From: Yamagishiella unicocca
Taxonomy: Eukaryota > Chlorophyta > Chlorophyceae > Chlamydomonadales > Volvocaceae
Direction of reading: 5' to 3'
DNA: 64,000 nucleotides
Assembly: GCA_003116995.1 (NCBI GenBank)
Contig: BDSL01000033.1
Location: forward strand, 682,001-746,000
Part shown: one piece after another, positions 25,310-34,357 of the stretch
Layout: the number at the start of each line of letters is the position of its first letter
Numbering within the stretch: the first letter of the stretch is position 1
Position numbers and translations under genes: made by a program
Notes under the pieces: model-generated
Seen by the model: only the letters and a program-made list of their open reading frames with translations
Told to the model about the DNA's origin: nothing
Databases searched by the model: none

Positions 25310-25808
25310 GGGGAGGATCACGGCCGGCTGTAGCCGCTCCGAAACTATCCCGTGGTGCCGCTGGACGAGCTCCGAAATTATCCCGTGGTGAGGCTGGACG
25401 AGCTCCGAAACTATCCCGTGGTGCCGCTGGACGAGCTCCGGCGCCTGCTGCGACAGCGCCGCGTCCCACACCGGCAGCTGCTGCTGCATCTGCCGCCCCC
25501 GCGCCTCCTGCCCGGCCTGCTCCTGCGCGTCAGGCAGCAACACAGTGCCCGGAGGCGACCGCGGCGGCGACGAGGGCTGAGCCAACGCGACCAAGTGCGC
25601 CAGCGCCGCCGCCACCCGGGCCGGGTCCACAGGCAGTACCCCTCCAAAGGGCGCAGAGCCCGACTTGGGGCCAGGGTGACCACCGGGGTTGCTGCCCAGT
25701 GGTGCGGCCAACGGCGCGTTTGGCGGACTCGGCGGACGGGCCTGGCAAGAGTAGCCGGGTGCCACCGGGGACACACCCACCAGCGGTGGCACGGGCGCCG
25801 AGCCACCG

Positions 25809-25840
<32 letters not shown>

Positions 25841-25857
25841 GCCGCCGCCGCCGCCAC

Positions 25858-25899
<42 letters not shown>

Positions 25900-28800
25900 C
25901 ACCGCCGCCGCCGGCGGCCGCAGCATCGCAACCTGCATCGCGCCAGGTGCCCGAGAGCGCGCCGGGCGCATAAGGCCCGGGTGAGTGCTGGCAGAGAGAC
26001 AAGCCGGGGAGGAGGGCCGCAGAGCCGGCGATGGGCGGCGACGATACGAGGCCTGGGGGCGATATGAGGCCTGGAGGCGACATGCAGAGGAGCGCGGTGA
26101 AAGACTGCACGGGCACAGCGGCGCCAGGGGCAGCGGCAGTGGTGGTGGCGGCGGTAGCGGCCGGAACGGCGGCAGAGGCGGCAGCTTCGTCAGCGGGAAC
26201 GCTGAGCGCTACAGTTGGCGCGTCCGGCGGCAGTGGCCGCAGCGGTAGCGGTGAGGGACCGCGAGGCACGTCGACGTCGGCGGCGGCAGCAGCTGCATTG
26301 TCTGTGGCGGCAGCGGAAGCAGCTGCATTGTCTGTGGAGGCAGTGGCAGCAGCTGCATGGTCTGTGGCGGCACCGCCGACGCCGCCTGGGAAGAATGGAA
26401 GGAGGGCCGGCGCAGCAGCAGATCGCTGGTGTGGTCCTGTGGGGGGCCCTCCGCCGTCACCTCTGCCGCCGATGCCGTTGATGCCGCCGGCGCCACTGCC
26501 ACCGGCCCCTGCTGCCCGCTGCCGCTGGTGCTGCTGCTCCTTCACATACTTTTGCAACATGGCGGTCTGCCGCTGCAGGAAGGACGTCAACGCAACCAAC
26601 TGCTCCGTGGACACGTGCGGCTGCGTGGCACAGGCCGCCACTCCGGTTCCCGCCCCGTTGCCGCCGCCACCGCCGACCCCACCGCCGCCGACGCCGCCAG
26701 CCTTCTGAGCGTTGCTGCTGGCGCTACTGCTGACGACGGCCGTCAGCGCCGCAGCAAATGCCGGGGCCAGGATGAGTGCCGGGCTGGCAAACGGGCCCGG
26801 AGGACGCGCAGAGCTCTCTGACGTTCTGCCGCCCCCAGCCGAGCCGCTGCCAGCCAGCGCCGATGCCGCCGAAGCTACAGCCGCAGTAGCAGCAGCAATG
26901 GGCAGCACAGGCCAGAGAGCTCCAGGGGGGCCGTCCGGCGGCGCCGCGCCGCCGGACGGCGGTGGGAATCCGTACATTGGCGCCGCCAAGGCGGCTCCCG
27001 CAACTGCCTGCGCTGCGGCGGGGAGCAGCCGTGGCGCCCCCGGAGGCAGCGGCGGCCTCGATGCCGCGGCACTGGAGGCGCCGGGCCGCCCGGGACTGGC
27101 AGCAGCCGCACTGCGGCGCGCCGCGCCAAAAGTGAGTGGCCGCGCGGCGGCTGGGACGGCGGCCGGCCCGCTGCGAGGCGCCGCGGTGTGCGGGAGAGGA
27201 GCCGCTGGGCCGGCCAGCCGAGGCCTCTTGCGCGGCCGCTGCGCCAGCTGCTTGTTGCCGTACGTGTCGTACAGGTGCTCGGACAGGAGTCGCAAGGCGC
27301 GCCGCCGGCCCTGCAGCCAGCAAAACACACGGGGTCTGGGGGGTGAGGCTGCTGCCTTCGGAAACAGCGCCGGCCGCCGGAGCACGAGAGACCTGGACCC
27401 CACGAGCGAGAGGGGGAGGGACGTAAGTGCGACCCAAAACACACACGCCAGGTCGACACCCCCCAGACACGCAGTTGGGGGACACGGCAGGGCGGCGGCC
27501 CCCACCGTGGCCCTCCGCTCCGCTCACCGTCCATCGCTCCATCGGCAGCAGCGCCTGCAGCAGCACCCGCAGGGAGCCGTTGCCGTCGGGTCGCCTGCAG
27601 GGGTTCGCCGCCACGTCATCGCCAAGCTGCTGCTCCAGTTGCCAGGCACTCCGCGCGGTGCCGGCCAGCTGCTGGCAGCGGCGCACCATGCCAGGGGCCG
27701 CCGCCATGTCCAGGTGGGTCGCCGCCTGGGAGCAGGGCTGCGTTCGGGGCGGGCGGAGCGGGACAACCGACGGAGTCCAGGGAGGGTTCGAGGAAGACCC
27801 GTGGATGCCAGGGAGGGAGGGAGGAAGGTGAGGATTCGCGGGGGAGTGATGGGAGTGAAGGTTGCCCAGCCAGCCCCGGGTGAGGCGCAAGGCGAGGGGC
27901 AGTGTGGCGCCGCCCGGAGGTTGCCCGACAGGCTTTGTGCCAGCTGGCGCCAGCCATGCAGGATCCAGAACCCATGCCGCCGTCCATCAAAGCCATAGTT
28001 CGGAGGCTGTACGGATGCGCTCAGCTCAGCTCCCACACGCCCCGCCTCCCCTAAGATGACCCTCCTCCGCAGCCTCGACTAACCGGGTCTCTTTGCAAAC
28101 CCCCGCAGCCTCCTCCTCCCACCTGCTGGCCCCTCTTCCCCCCCGAGCCTCCTCCGCCCACCTGCTGCCCCGTCACCCGCCGCGCCATGGCCCGCCACAG
28201 CGCCAGCTGTGCCACGTCAGTGCGCCCCCGCCCCGAGCGTGGCACCGGCAGGCCCTGCCCCGCCGCCAGCGCATCCAGGCTGGGGAGCAGCGCGGAGGGC
28301 CCCGCGGCTGCCGCTGAGCCGGCAGGCGTTGCACGGTTGGAACCCGCCCAGGCGTCACCGGGTGCCGAATCGCAGCATCCCCTGGAGCAGCGGACGCAAC
28401 GGCACGCCGGGCAGAACCAGTCGACGCCCGCCGATTGAGGCGCCGTGTGGTCCGCGGCGGCAGCAGGCGACAGCGGCGGCGGCGGCGGCGGCACCAGTCC
28501 ACCAAGGGCCGCCGCGGGACCTTCCGCATGTGCGCCATCCGCTGGAGCGGTCATGGGCGCTGGTGCTGGTGGGGGTAATGTTGGTGCAGGTCCTGTTGGC
28601 GGTGCTGGTGCTGATGCCGGTGCCGGCGGCAACGGGAGAAGTTGAAGCAGGTGAGGGCCCGGGGGCGCCGGTCCGGAGGGCGTCAAGAGCTGCCGGTCAC
28701 GAGGGTGCGGCGTGGCGCCGTACCCCTGGATGCAGCGCGCGTGGTAGCATGCGCCGCAGCCGTCGCATGCTACCAGCTCGCCCTGCTGCAATGAGGGCAG

Positions 28801-29036
28801 CGAAGCACGAAACGTGTTTTAGCACACATACATAAAGCATTTGTGGGCACAGGGACGCGAGGCGTGGGCTGTTGTGACTCGGAGGGAGCGGTTATCTATC
28901 GCTGTGGTCCGGCGCAATTGAAGTACCCGCCCAAAGTACACATTCGCAGCCGCGCGGCACACCCTTTCCCTGACCTGAAGGTGACCATAACACCGCTTAC
29001 CGCCTCGTAGCACACGCGGCAGAAGAACTCCTCCAT
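11247..29036 (-). CDS. Giant PHD finger-GNAT acetyltransferase with SR/RG-rich tail
   Basis: Ten exons join in one frame: 29036-29001, 28785-28162, 27725-27528, 27310-24426, 24149-24062, 23663-22128, 22022-21576, 21352-17985, 17810-12137 and 11861-11247 (stop TAG). The product is about 5,156 residues. PHD1 has C6, C9, C19, C22, H27, C30 and, after a Pro-rich insert, C137 and C140. A second finger begins with C142/C145 and seems to continue at RCYCCGRPCHVSC (from residue 1639). The following FLCSLEC...LLG...LEWQLL block and the GNAT-like segment spanning exons 7/8 match the order of plant PHD-GNAT proteins such as IDM1/ROS4, which acetylate histones. The remainder is low complexity: poly-Gln, poly-Gly, an AT-rich repeat tract, an SR tract (about 3890-4050) and an RG-rich C-terminus. 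The start may lie further upstream: an exon-like frame ends at a donor at 29521 with matching phase. Some very long exons may hide in-frame introns. A chromatin or RNA role is inferred. Confidence 0.75.
11284..11560 (-). other. RG/GYGG-rich C-terminal segment of the giant protein
   Basis: The last exon encodes dense Gly-Arg repeats (GGRGGG, GRGRGFGGR) followed by a Gln/His run before the stop. Such RGG stretches bind RNA and are arginine-methylation targets in other nuclear proteins. The function here is inferred. Confidence 0.75.
14870..15300 (-). other. SR-repeat tract in the giant protein
   Basis: The minus strand encodes long Arg-Ser dipeptide repeats with TRSRSRSR and SKSRSRSR runs, preceded by a Ser/Gly-rich stretch. 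SR domains are found in splicing factors and associate with nuclear speckles. The antisense reading gives an artefactual LDLDLD protein. Confidence 0.9.
16006..16096 (+). repeat. (CTC)n trinucleotide repeat, about 30 units, coding for poly-Gly
   Basis: An uninterrupted CTC tract encodes about 30 glycines (GGA codons) on the minus strand inside the 5.7-kb exon of the giant gene. A pure repeat of this length is likely to vary in length between strains. Confidence 0.97.
21512..21556 (+). repeat. Interstitial telomere-type repeat (TTTTAGGG)n in an intron
   Basis: Six TAGGG blocks are spaced exactly eight bases apart. The repeat is TTTTAGGG, the Chlamydomonas telomere unit. It lies in the 223-base intron (21353-21575) that interrupts the GNAT-like region of the giant gene. 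Degenerate copies (TTTTAGGGTGTAGGGTGTAGGG) occur nearby at about 21380-21402. Confidence 0.95.
22791..23042 (-). repeat. 63-bp coding minisatellite, four copies (21-residue unit)
   Basis: Four nearly identical 63-base units encode a 21-residue repeat on the minus strand, beginning PSNVHAGPGASDARQDASEW. Because 63 is a multiple of three, copy changes keep the frame. The array lies between the Ala/Thr-rich tract and the second-finger cysteines of the giant protein. Confidence 0.96.
23328..23575 (-). repeat. Ala-Thr repeat tract (GCCGTTGCCGCT-like) in the giant gene
   Basis: Six-base units GCCGTT/GCCGCT repeat for about 250 bases and encode ATATAATATAA-type sequence on the minus strand. This is low-complexity coding DNA at the start of exon 23663-22128. 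Confidence 0.9.
23674..23741 (+). repeat. 17-bp tandem repeat, four copies, in an intron
   Basis: Four copies of GGAACACAGCCAACGGT lie just beyond the splice acceptor of exon 23663-22128. Confidence 0.9.
23828..23982 (+). repeat. 10-bp tandem array (TGACGTGCTG-type) in an intron
   Basis: About 15 units alternate TGACGTGCTG, TGGCGTGCTG and TGACGTGCTA. They fill the intron between exons 24149-24062 and 23663-22128 of the giant gene. Confidence 0.93.
25050..25125 (-). repeat. Poly-Gln tract (CAG/CAA) in the giant gene
   Basis: Alternating CAG and CAA codons on the minus strand give about 25 glutamines. A second, purer tract (CAG)n lies at 25268-25309. Both are in exon 27310-24426. Confidence 0.95.
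25803..25915 (-). repeat. Poly-Gly tract (GGC/GGT) in the giant gene
   Basis: CCG/CCA triplets on the plus strand encode more than 35 consecutive glycines on the minus strand, followed by SAPVPPLVG. Confidence 0.93.
27784..27812 (+). repeat. Dispersed motif copy (TTCGAGGAAGACCCGTGGAT)
   Basis: This is one copy of a short dispersed motif found at several places in the window. Here it lies in the intron between exons 28785-28162 and 27725-27528 of the giant gene. Confidence 0.8.
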
Positions 29037-29996
29037 AATCGCGGAGTCCTGATCGTTGCGTCAACGGGATAGGCAAAGAGCACCCATTCATCAACACCAC
29101 AAATATATCCAGCAAAACAAAGCCAGGTTGTAGGTACAATTAACAGCCTGGCCGCGTTGAAACGGTGTCGCGCTGCCAGTCAGCTGCGTGCGCAAAATTG
29201 TTTTTGGCGCCTTTCAAAACTCGAAGGTTGATAACGAATGGACGAAACTATCTTTAAAATGCTAGTTGTGTGTGCCATACCCTACAGAAACACCAACAGG
29301 AAGGCCGAGCCTTCCTTCCTCCCAAAAGGATACACTCATCACAACATCGGGGGGAATTAGGCGGTCGGCGTTGCGCTGTAAAGGTTTTAAAAGGTTGGAG
29401 CGAAGATCTGGTCCCAGAGTCTAGTTCAGGTACATAGGATTCAGTTTGGTACCTAGTGTACTACATAACACATCACAATATGGGCAATGACGCTGTTGCC
29501 ATCTTGTCTTGGATAGGCACCTTGCCCGTCCTTGCCGTATAGCCCCCTCGGTGCGTGCCGCCATTATGCAGTCGCTCGTCCACATTAGCCTGGGCGGTCT
29601 GAGAGCACGCACAGGTTCCGAGCGCACATGAAAAGCAAACAAGTAAAACCGCCGTTGCTAACTCTATGGGTGTCTATGGGTGCCATCCCTTGTCATTGCA
29701 GTTGTGCCGCTGAGCATGGGGGTTCCATGCAACTCCATGCAGCTACGCTGCCCTATGTAACCGTGCTTTCAGGAACCTAAGGGATCAGGAGGGATCTGCT
29801 GCTGCCGCCGGCGGCATCAAAAGTATGCGGTGCCCCGCGTTGCCCCAGGGCCTGTATAATGACCTCGAGAACGCTCTAGGGGGCGTTAGGCGGTAGGGTC
29901 GCCCTGCTCATCCAGGCTCGCTTTGTTACCCTGGCACGTGTGTTTGGGGATTCCTCGCCCCCGCCCCCCACAGGCCAAGTGGGTCTATTATTGTAA

Positions 29997-30176
29997 CCCC
30001 CCACAGGCCAAGTGGTTCTGCCGGTCGCGTTAGGCGTTTTGATCTTGTCTGTCTCGTCCGTTCTGGTTTGCCGCTTAGCGCGTGAACCCCCCACAGGCCA
30101 AGTGGTTCTGCCGGTCGCGTTAGGCGTTTTGATCTTGTCTGTCTAGTCCGTTCTGGTTTGCCGCTGTGCGCGTGCG
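29997..30176 (+). repeat. 90-bp direct tandem duplication
   Basis: Two 90-base copies starting CCCCCCACAGGCCAAGTGG differ at only a few bases. A third, truncated copy of the first 20 bases precedes them at about 29965. Confidence 0.93.
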
Positions 30177-30509
30177 TTTGCGACCCTTGCTGTTACCGCG
30201 GTTCCCAAACGGCCCGGCGGCGCGGCCCAAGACGCGGGACACAACAAGCCCCGCTCTGCTGGTGTTCCACATCCATCTGGTAATAAGTTCCCGGACCTGG
30301 CGACGGGATGCACCCGCCTCACCGCAACCCCTGCCGCCCGCCGTTTCCTTCGTCTTCCGCATTCCGCGTCGCCGCCATTCCGTCAATTCGTTTTCTTTTT
30401 TCCTTTCTGCAGCCCCAGGAAACCGGCTTCACAGGTTTGCCGGTCGTCCGTCCCAATGCTCCAGCATGCGCCCACATCCTCGCTGTCCGCCGACCATGCG
30501 CCCACTATC

Positions 30510-30891
30510 CTGTCGTTTTCGTGTCGACGGTTTTCACGCCACCCCCCCAGGCCAAGGGCGGTGACGGCAGCCGGGAGCCAGCCAAACCAAGGGCTGAACA
30601 CCCGGGGCTGGGGTCCGCACAAGGGCAGGAAGGGCGAACGTGAAAGCCCCCCCTCCACAGAGCCGGCCAGGACGGGGTTGTCAGGAATCGCCGCGCGTGG
30701 CACCACCAAGTTCATTCGCACAGGTCCGCACCTGAAACAGGAGCCCCGGGTGTTCAGCCCTTGGTTTGGCTGGCTCCCGGCTGCCGTCGCCGCCCTTGGC
30801 CTGGGGGGGTGGCGTGAAAACCGTTGACACGAAAACGACAGGATGGAGGGGGGGCTTTCACGTTCGCCCTTCCTGCCCTTGTGCGGACCCC
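30510..30891. repeat. Shuffled inverted repeats (A-B ... A'-B')
   Basis: Segment A (30510-30606) is repeated inverted at 30743-30841, and segment B (30609-30657) is repeated inverted at 30843-30891. The order is A, B, inverted A, inverted B rather than a simple palindrome. The arms match almost base for base. The reading frames through them are repeat-derived. Confidence 0.9.
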
Positions 30892-31040
30892 AGGCCGCGA
30901 TACCATTGGACACGCTTTCCCTGTTCGGCGCGGTTTCACCGTGGGGCCCCTTGGCTCCTCCTTCGCGTTCGATGCCTAATTTAGTGTCACTTTGGTCGTG
31001 GCGGTTGTGGACACATTTCCTGTCAGTTTCTCGGATCCAT

Positions 31041-31110
31041 GCGGTACTTCATGCTTCTTCGTGCCGGGTGCTTCGTTGGTACTTCATGCTTCTTCGTGCC
31101 GGGTGCTTCG
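31041..31110 (+). repeat. 35-bp direct duplication
   Basis: Two adjacent copies starting GGTACTTCATGCTTCTTCGT lie upstream of the bL21m gene. Confidence 0.9.
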
Positions 31111-31529
31111 TTGACATCCCTACCCAATGAGGTGTTATTATGCCTTCGGAGCGCTTCGGCCCGCCTGGTTGTGCTTCCGCGCTTCCGCTACGGCTTCTTT
31201 GTTGATGAGTTGCAGTGGTCCATGTCGCACTACATGCCTCGGTTGGTAATGCCAATCCGCGAGCACCTACAGCGCGAGCATGACGGATGTAACAATTCGG
31301 CCGAAAGAGCACTATCCTTTTGGATCTTCACTTAATAATACAGGTATGCAACAGCTCATCATGCATGCGTTTTGTTAACTGGCCCGTACGACAGGAGTCA
31401 TGCGCTCATGCCGACAACCAAGCACCATGATAGCTTGATGTTCACAACTTTGGTTTGCATTGATCTCATATATAGCGATATATTCGGATAGGCCCAAGGC
31501 GGCAGGATGCTCTGATACTGAGACACGGA

Positions 31530-32522
31530 ATGGCGGTGCGCTCGGTCCTCGTGCAGCTCGCTGACAGTGTGGGTGTAGGTATCTTGGGTCTCAATCGATC
31601 ATGCTGGGGAGCTAGTACTAGCAGCTCAACGAAGCAGCCCATCCGGCTAGGCGTGCAACTGCTGCGCACGCTTGTGGATGGCAAGCCAGGCAGCGAGCTG
31701 CAGCCCTGCCAGGACAACGTAACATCGCCTGTGGGGTCGCATGGGACTTCATGGCCCTGCGGCTGGCTCAGCAGCAGCCTGCATGGTTGCATCAGCCTGC
31801 GCGGCTACAAGAGCAACAAGCGCTCGCTGAAGCCCCTGAACACAGCCGCGAGCTGGCAGGCAGTCCAGCCACTCTTAGCAGAGCAGCGGCAACGGCAACA
31901 AGTACTGGGCGAAGCGCCCCTGCGTTCGAGGCGCTGGAGGCCGAAGCTTGGCCCCGTGGTCGACACTTGCGTCCCGCCCATCCCTGAAGTCCCCATTCCC
32001 GCTGAGTACACGCGCGTCGGCGTCATCACGGGCCAATACAGCCTGAAGCCCGAGCGCATGTTCGCTGTAGTGCAGCTGGCGGGCACGCAGTTCAAAGTCA
32101 CCACAGACGACATTATCTTCGTCAACCAGCTGCCTGGCGTGGAGGTCAACGACGTTCTCGCGCTGGATCGCGTAATGCTGCTTGCCTCTCGTGCCCAGAC
32201 CATAGCGGGTCGGCCCTTCGTGCCGGGAGCCACCGTGCTGGTGGCCGTGGAGGAACACTTCCGTGATGGCAAGATTCATGTGTTCAAGAAGCGGCGCCGG
32301 AAGCGGTACCGGAAGTACCAGGCGCCGCGGCCAAACATGACGACGCTGCGGATCTTGCAGGTTCGGGGAATCGATCCTGCGCCGGGTGACGAGCTGGCGC
32401 TGCTGCCGGAGCTGCCGATCCAGGCAGCGGACCAGCGGTACGAGGCGCTGCTGGGACTGCCGACGGAGGACGAGGACGAGGCGGCGCCGCAGCAGCAAGT
32501 CACCGCGGCCGGCACGCAGTGA
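31530..32522 (+). CDS. Mitochondrial large-subunit ribosomal protein bL21m
   Basis: This single exon encodes 330 residues. The bL21 domain covers roughly residues 165-280: it starts FAVVQLAGTQFKV, continues with a VLALDRVMLLA strand pair and ends in the basic block KKRRRKRYRKYQ that contacts 23S-type rRNA. Bacterial L21 is about 100 residues, so this protein has about 160 extra N-terminal residues and a Gln/Glu-rich tail of about 45. The first residues are rich in Arg, Ser and hydrophobic residues and poor in acidic ones, as in a mitochondrial presequence. The protein would bind rRNA in the mitochondrial large subunit. The lack of introns is unusual beside its intron-rich neighbours. A chloroplast copy is possible, but the KYQAPRPNMTTLRILQVRGI end looks like mitochondrial L21. 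Confidence 0.92.
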   Translation: MAVRSVLVQLADSVGVGILGLNRSCWGASTSSSTKQPIRLGVQLLRTLVDGKPGSELQPCQDNVTSPVGSHGTSWPCGWLSSSLHGCISLRGYKSNKRSLKPLNTAASWQAVQPLLAEQRQRQQVLGEAPLRSRRWRPKLGPVVDTCVPPIPEVPIPAEYTRVGVITGQYSLKPERMFAVVQLAGTQFKVTTDDIIFVNQLPGVEVNDVLALDRVMLLASRAQTIAGRPFVPGATVLVAVEEHFRDGKIHVFKKRRRKRYRKYQAPRPNMTTLRILQVRGIDPAPGDELALLPELPIQAADQRYEALLGLPTEDEDEAAPQQQVTAAGTQ

Positions 32523-33127
32523 GCCGACAGCGAAGCAGGCTGGACTGTACTGCGGCGCGTGCAACTGCGCTACGTGCACGGCGTTGATGCAGGCTATGTA
32601 CGGCGTTGGAGCAGGCTGTGTACGGCATCGAAGCGTGCACGTGTGCACGAGAACTACGGGTATGCGGGAGGCAGGGTCCCGTTGTTACACCTGGTCGCGG
32701 ACGTGGTCTCGGGAGATGCTACGTCGTGGCGTGCCGGTTGGCACTGAGCGGCGGCAGGGCGCTTGGCGTTCAGTGAAGGGCTCAGCATTGCTGGTAACCA
32801 GGGGGCAGAGCGTCCAGGAGCTGCAGATGCTGGATGGGTCCTGGTTGTCATGGACGGCACAACACGTGGACTGGACGCGGGTGTGGATACGGTATGGCGT
32901 TGACTTCCTTGGCGGTCGGGCTGACTTGCACCGGCTAGGGCACGCTACGGGCTGAACCGCTGGCGCGCGAGAGAGGCTTAGATTCCGACCAGGTTCCGAA
33001 GGGGCAATCGGGGGCGCACGAGGTGAAGTGGTGGTGCAGTGATGCCGTGCGGTCAAACACGGGCAGATGTGAGCGCGCGTGCATGGCTCGTGTCGCTTCT
33101 ATTCTCGCTGGTGTACGGAGGCCCTTT

Positions 33128-33132
33128 TGTAA
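33128..33132 (+). terminator. Candidate poly(A) signal TGTAA for bL21m
   Basis: TGTAA lies 606 bases after the bL21m stop, a normal 3' UTR length for volvocine genes. Confidence 0.5.
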
Positions 33133-33597
33133 GGTTCATCCATGGCGGTCGCCGCGCGCCAGAACACTGCTTAGGGGTAACAGAGAGTGTTTCCAGCCCG
33201 GTGGCGAGTAACGGTACGCCACGACGACCACTACAGCCTACGTGAGGTTTTTCGCCCACAGCTGGCGGGGCCTTGGAAGGGCTGCACCGTATTCCAGTAA
33301 GCCGTATCCGTGTTTTCACCGTGGCCAAACGGGGCCCCTACCCCAGTACCAACGCACACCCTCCGCCAGATTGGAGGGCACGCCGCCCGACAGCAAGAAT
33401 GAATCGCCCGGGGACATGTGAGCCTCTCACCCCCAGCATCGTCTGCTATACCGGTTTGCCAGCTTTTCTCTACCTCCCCTAAAACAAGCCCACCATGGGG
33501 CTTATACCCGGGCAATGTCTGCCCGCCCGCGACCCATAGACAGTCTGCTCCTGGTTAGGAGCGCCAAGGCGCCCTAGCGACCCCTAACGTGCCAGGA

Positions 33598-33675
33598 CAA
33601 CTGCCTTAACAACCACCTTGCGGACAACTGCCTCACCAACCACCCTGCGGACAGCCGCCTCACCAACCACCCTGC
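33598..33675 (+). repeat. 28-bp tandem repeat, about three copies
   Basis: Three diverged units containing CTGCCTCACCAACCACC and TGCGGACA are arranged head to tail. Confidence 0.85.
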
Positions 33676-34357
33676 GGTGGGGCGCGTTCCCTCTCCGGCA
33701 AGCCATGCCCCGATTTCAGGCACGCGTGGGAGAGGGGCCCCCCTCCCCCTGAAACGCCGACCCTTTGCGCCAGGAGCGTTGGGCGGCGGCCACGGTACGA
33801 GTAGCGCGGCTGCGACCATGATCCCCCGCGGTGAACCAGCGAGGAAGCTCTGTCGGAGTTGTCTGTCCACCTCCGAGAGGGGCAGCTGACCACCTTCGAG
33901 TCCAACAAGTGCAGTGGCTTGAGAGCACTAGTCGCTGCAGACGTCAGCAGCAGGCGGACGCCGCGCAACCCGGTATCCATCGCAAGGTTCAAGCCACCAA
34001 GTCGTCGGCATTCGCACTGTCCGAGTCGTCCCTGTGCGGGTAGGGTGGAGAGTGGGGAAGGAAACGCGTGTTGCGGTACACGGAGAAAGAGACAAGGAAA
34101 TCCAGTTTGGGGAGTGGCTTAAACCAGCGGCCACGGTTGGGGGAGAGAGGGCAGTAGGGCGCGAACTGCGGCGCCCGGGAGGCTGCGAGCAAGGTCAGGC
34201 GGTGGGGGGTATGAGGAGAAACCCCTGGTCGGCAGGTGGTGGCGGGCGGCGAGCGGGAACTCCTCAGCCCCCTGTGCTTTCCGTTACGCGTGGTGCCGCA
34301 CCCCCACCATGTCCTTGTACGGAAGCTGTACCCCATCCGCATCACGGCGGCTACAGC

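Larger units (their letters stand above)
29037..31529. other. Divergent intergenic region with repeats
   Basis: The giant gene starts leftwards and bL21m rightwards, so both promoters are here. The region also holds a 90-bp direct duplication, shuffled inverted repeats and a 35-bp duplication. An exon-like minus-strand frame (about 29521-29650) reads a hydrophobic stretch followed by NVDERLHNGGTHRGGYTART and ends at a GT donor at 29520. It could be an upstream exon of the giant gene, but no start codon is clear. Confidence 0.5.
32523..34357. other. Convergent intergenic region (bL21m and pinin 3' ends)
   Basis: No exon is supported here. The 3' UTRs of bL21m (+) and the pinin gene (-) meet in this segment. 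A small tandem repeat lies at 33598-33675. Confidence 0.55.

Noticed and set aside
30383..30913. 176-residue minus-strand frame with repeated motifs
   Set aside because: It arises from the inverted repeats at 30510-30891; the same peptides are read from both arms.
31049..31335. Short frames upstream of bL21m
   Set aside because: They are partly made of a 35-bp duplication and have no domain.
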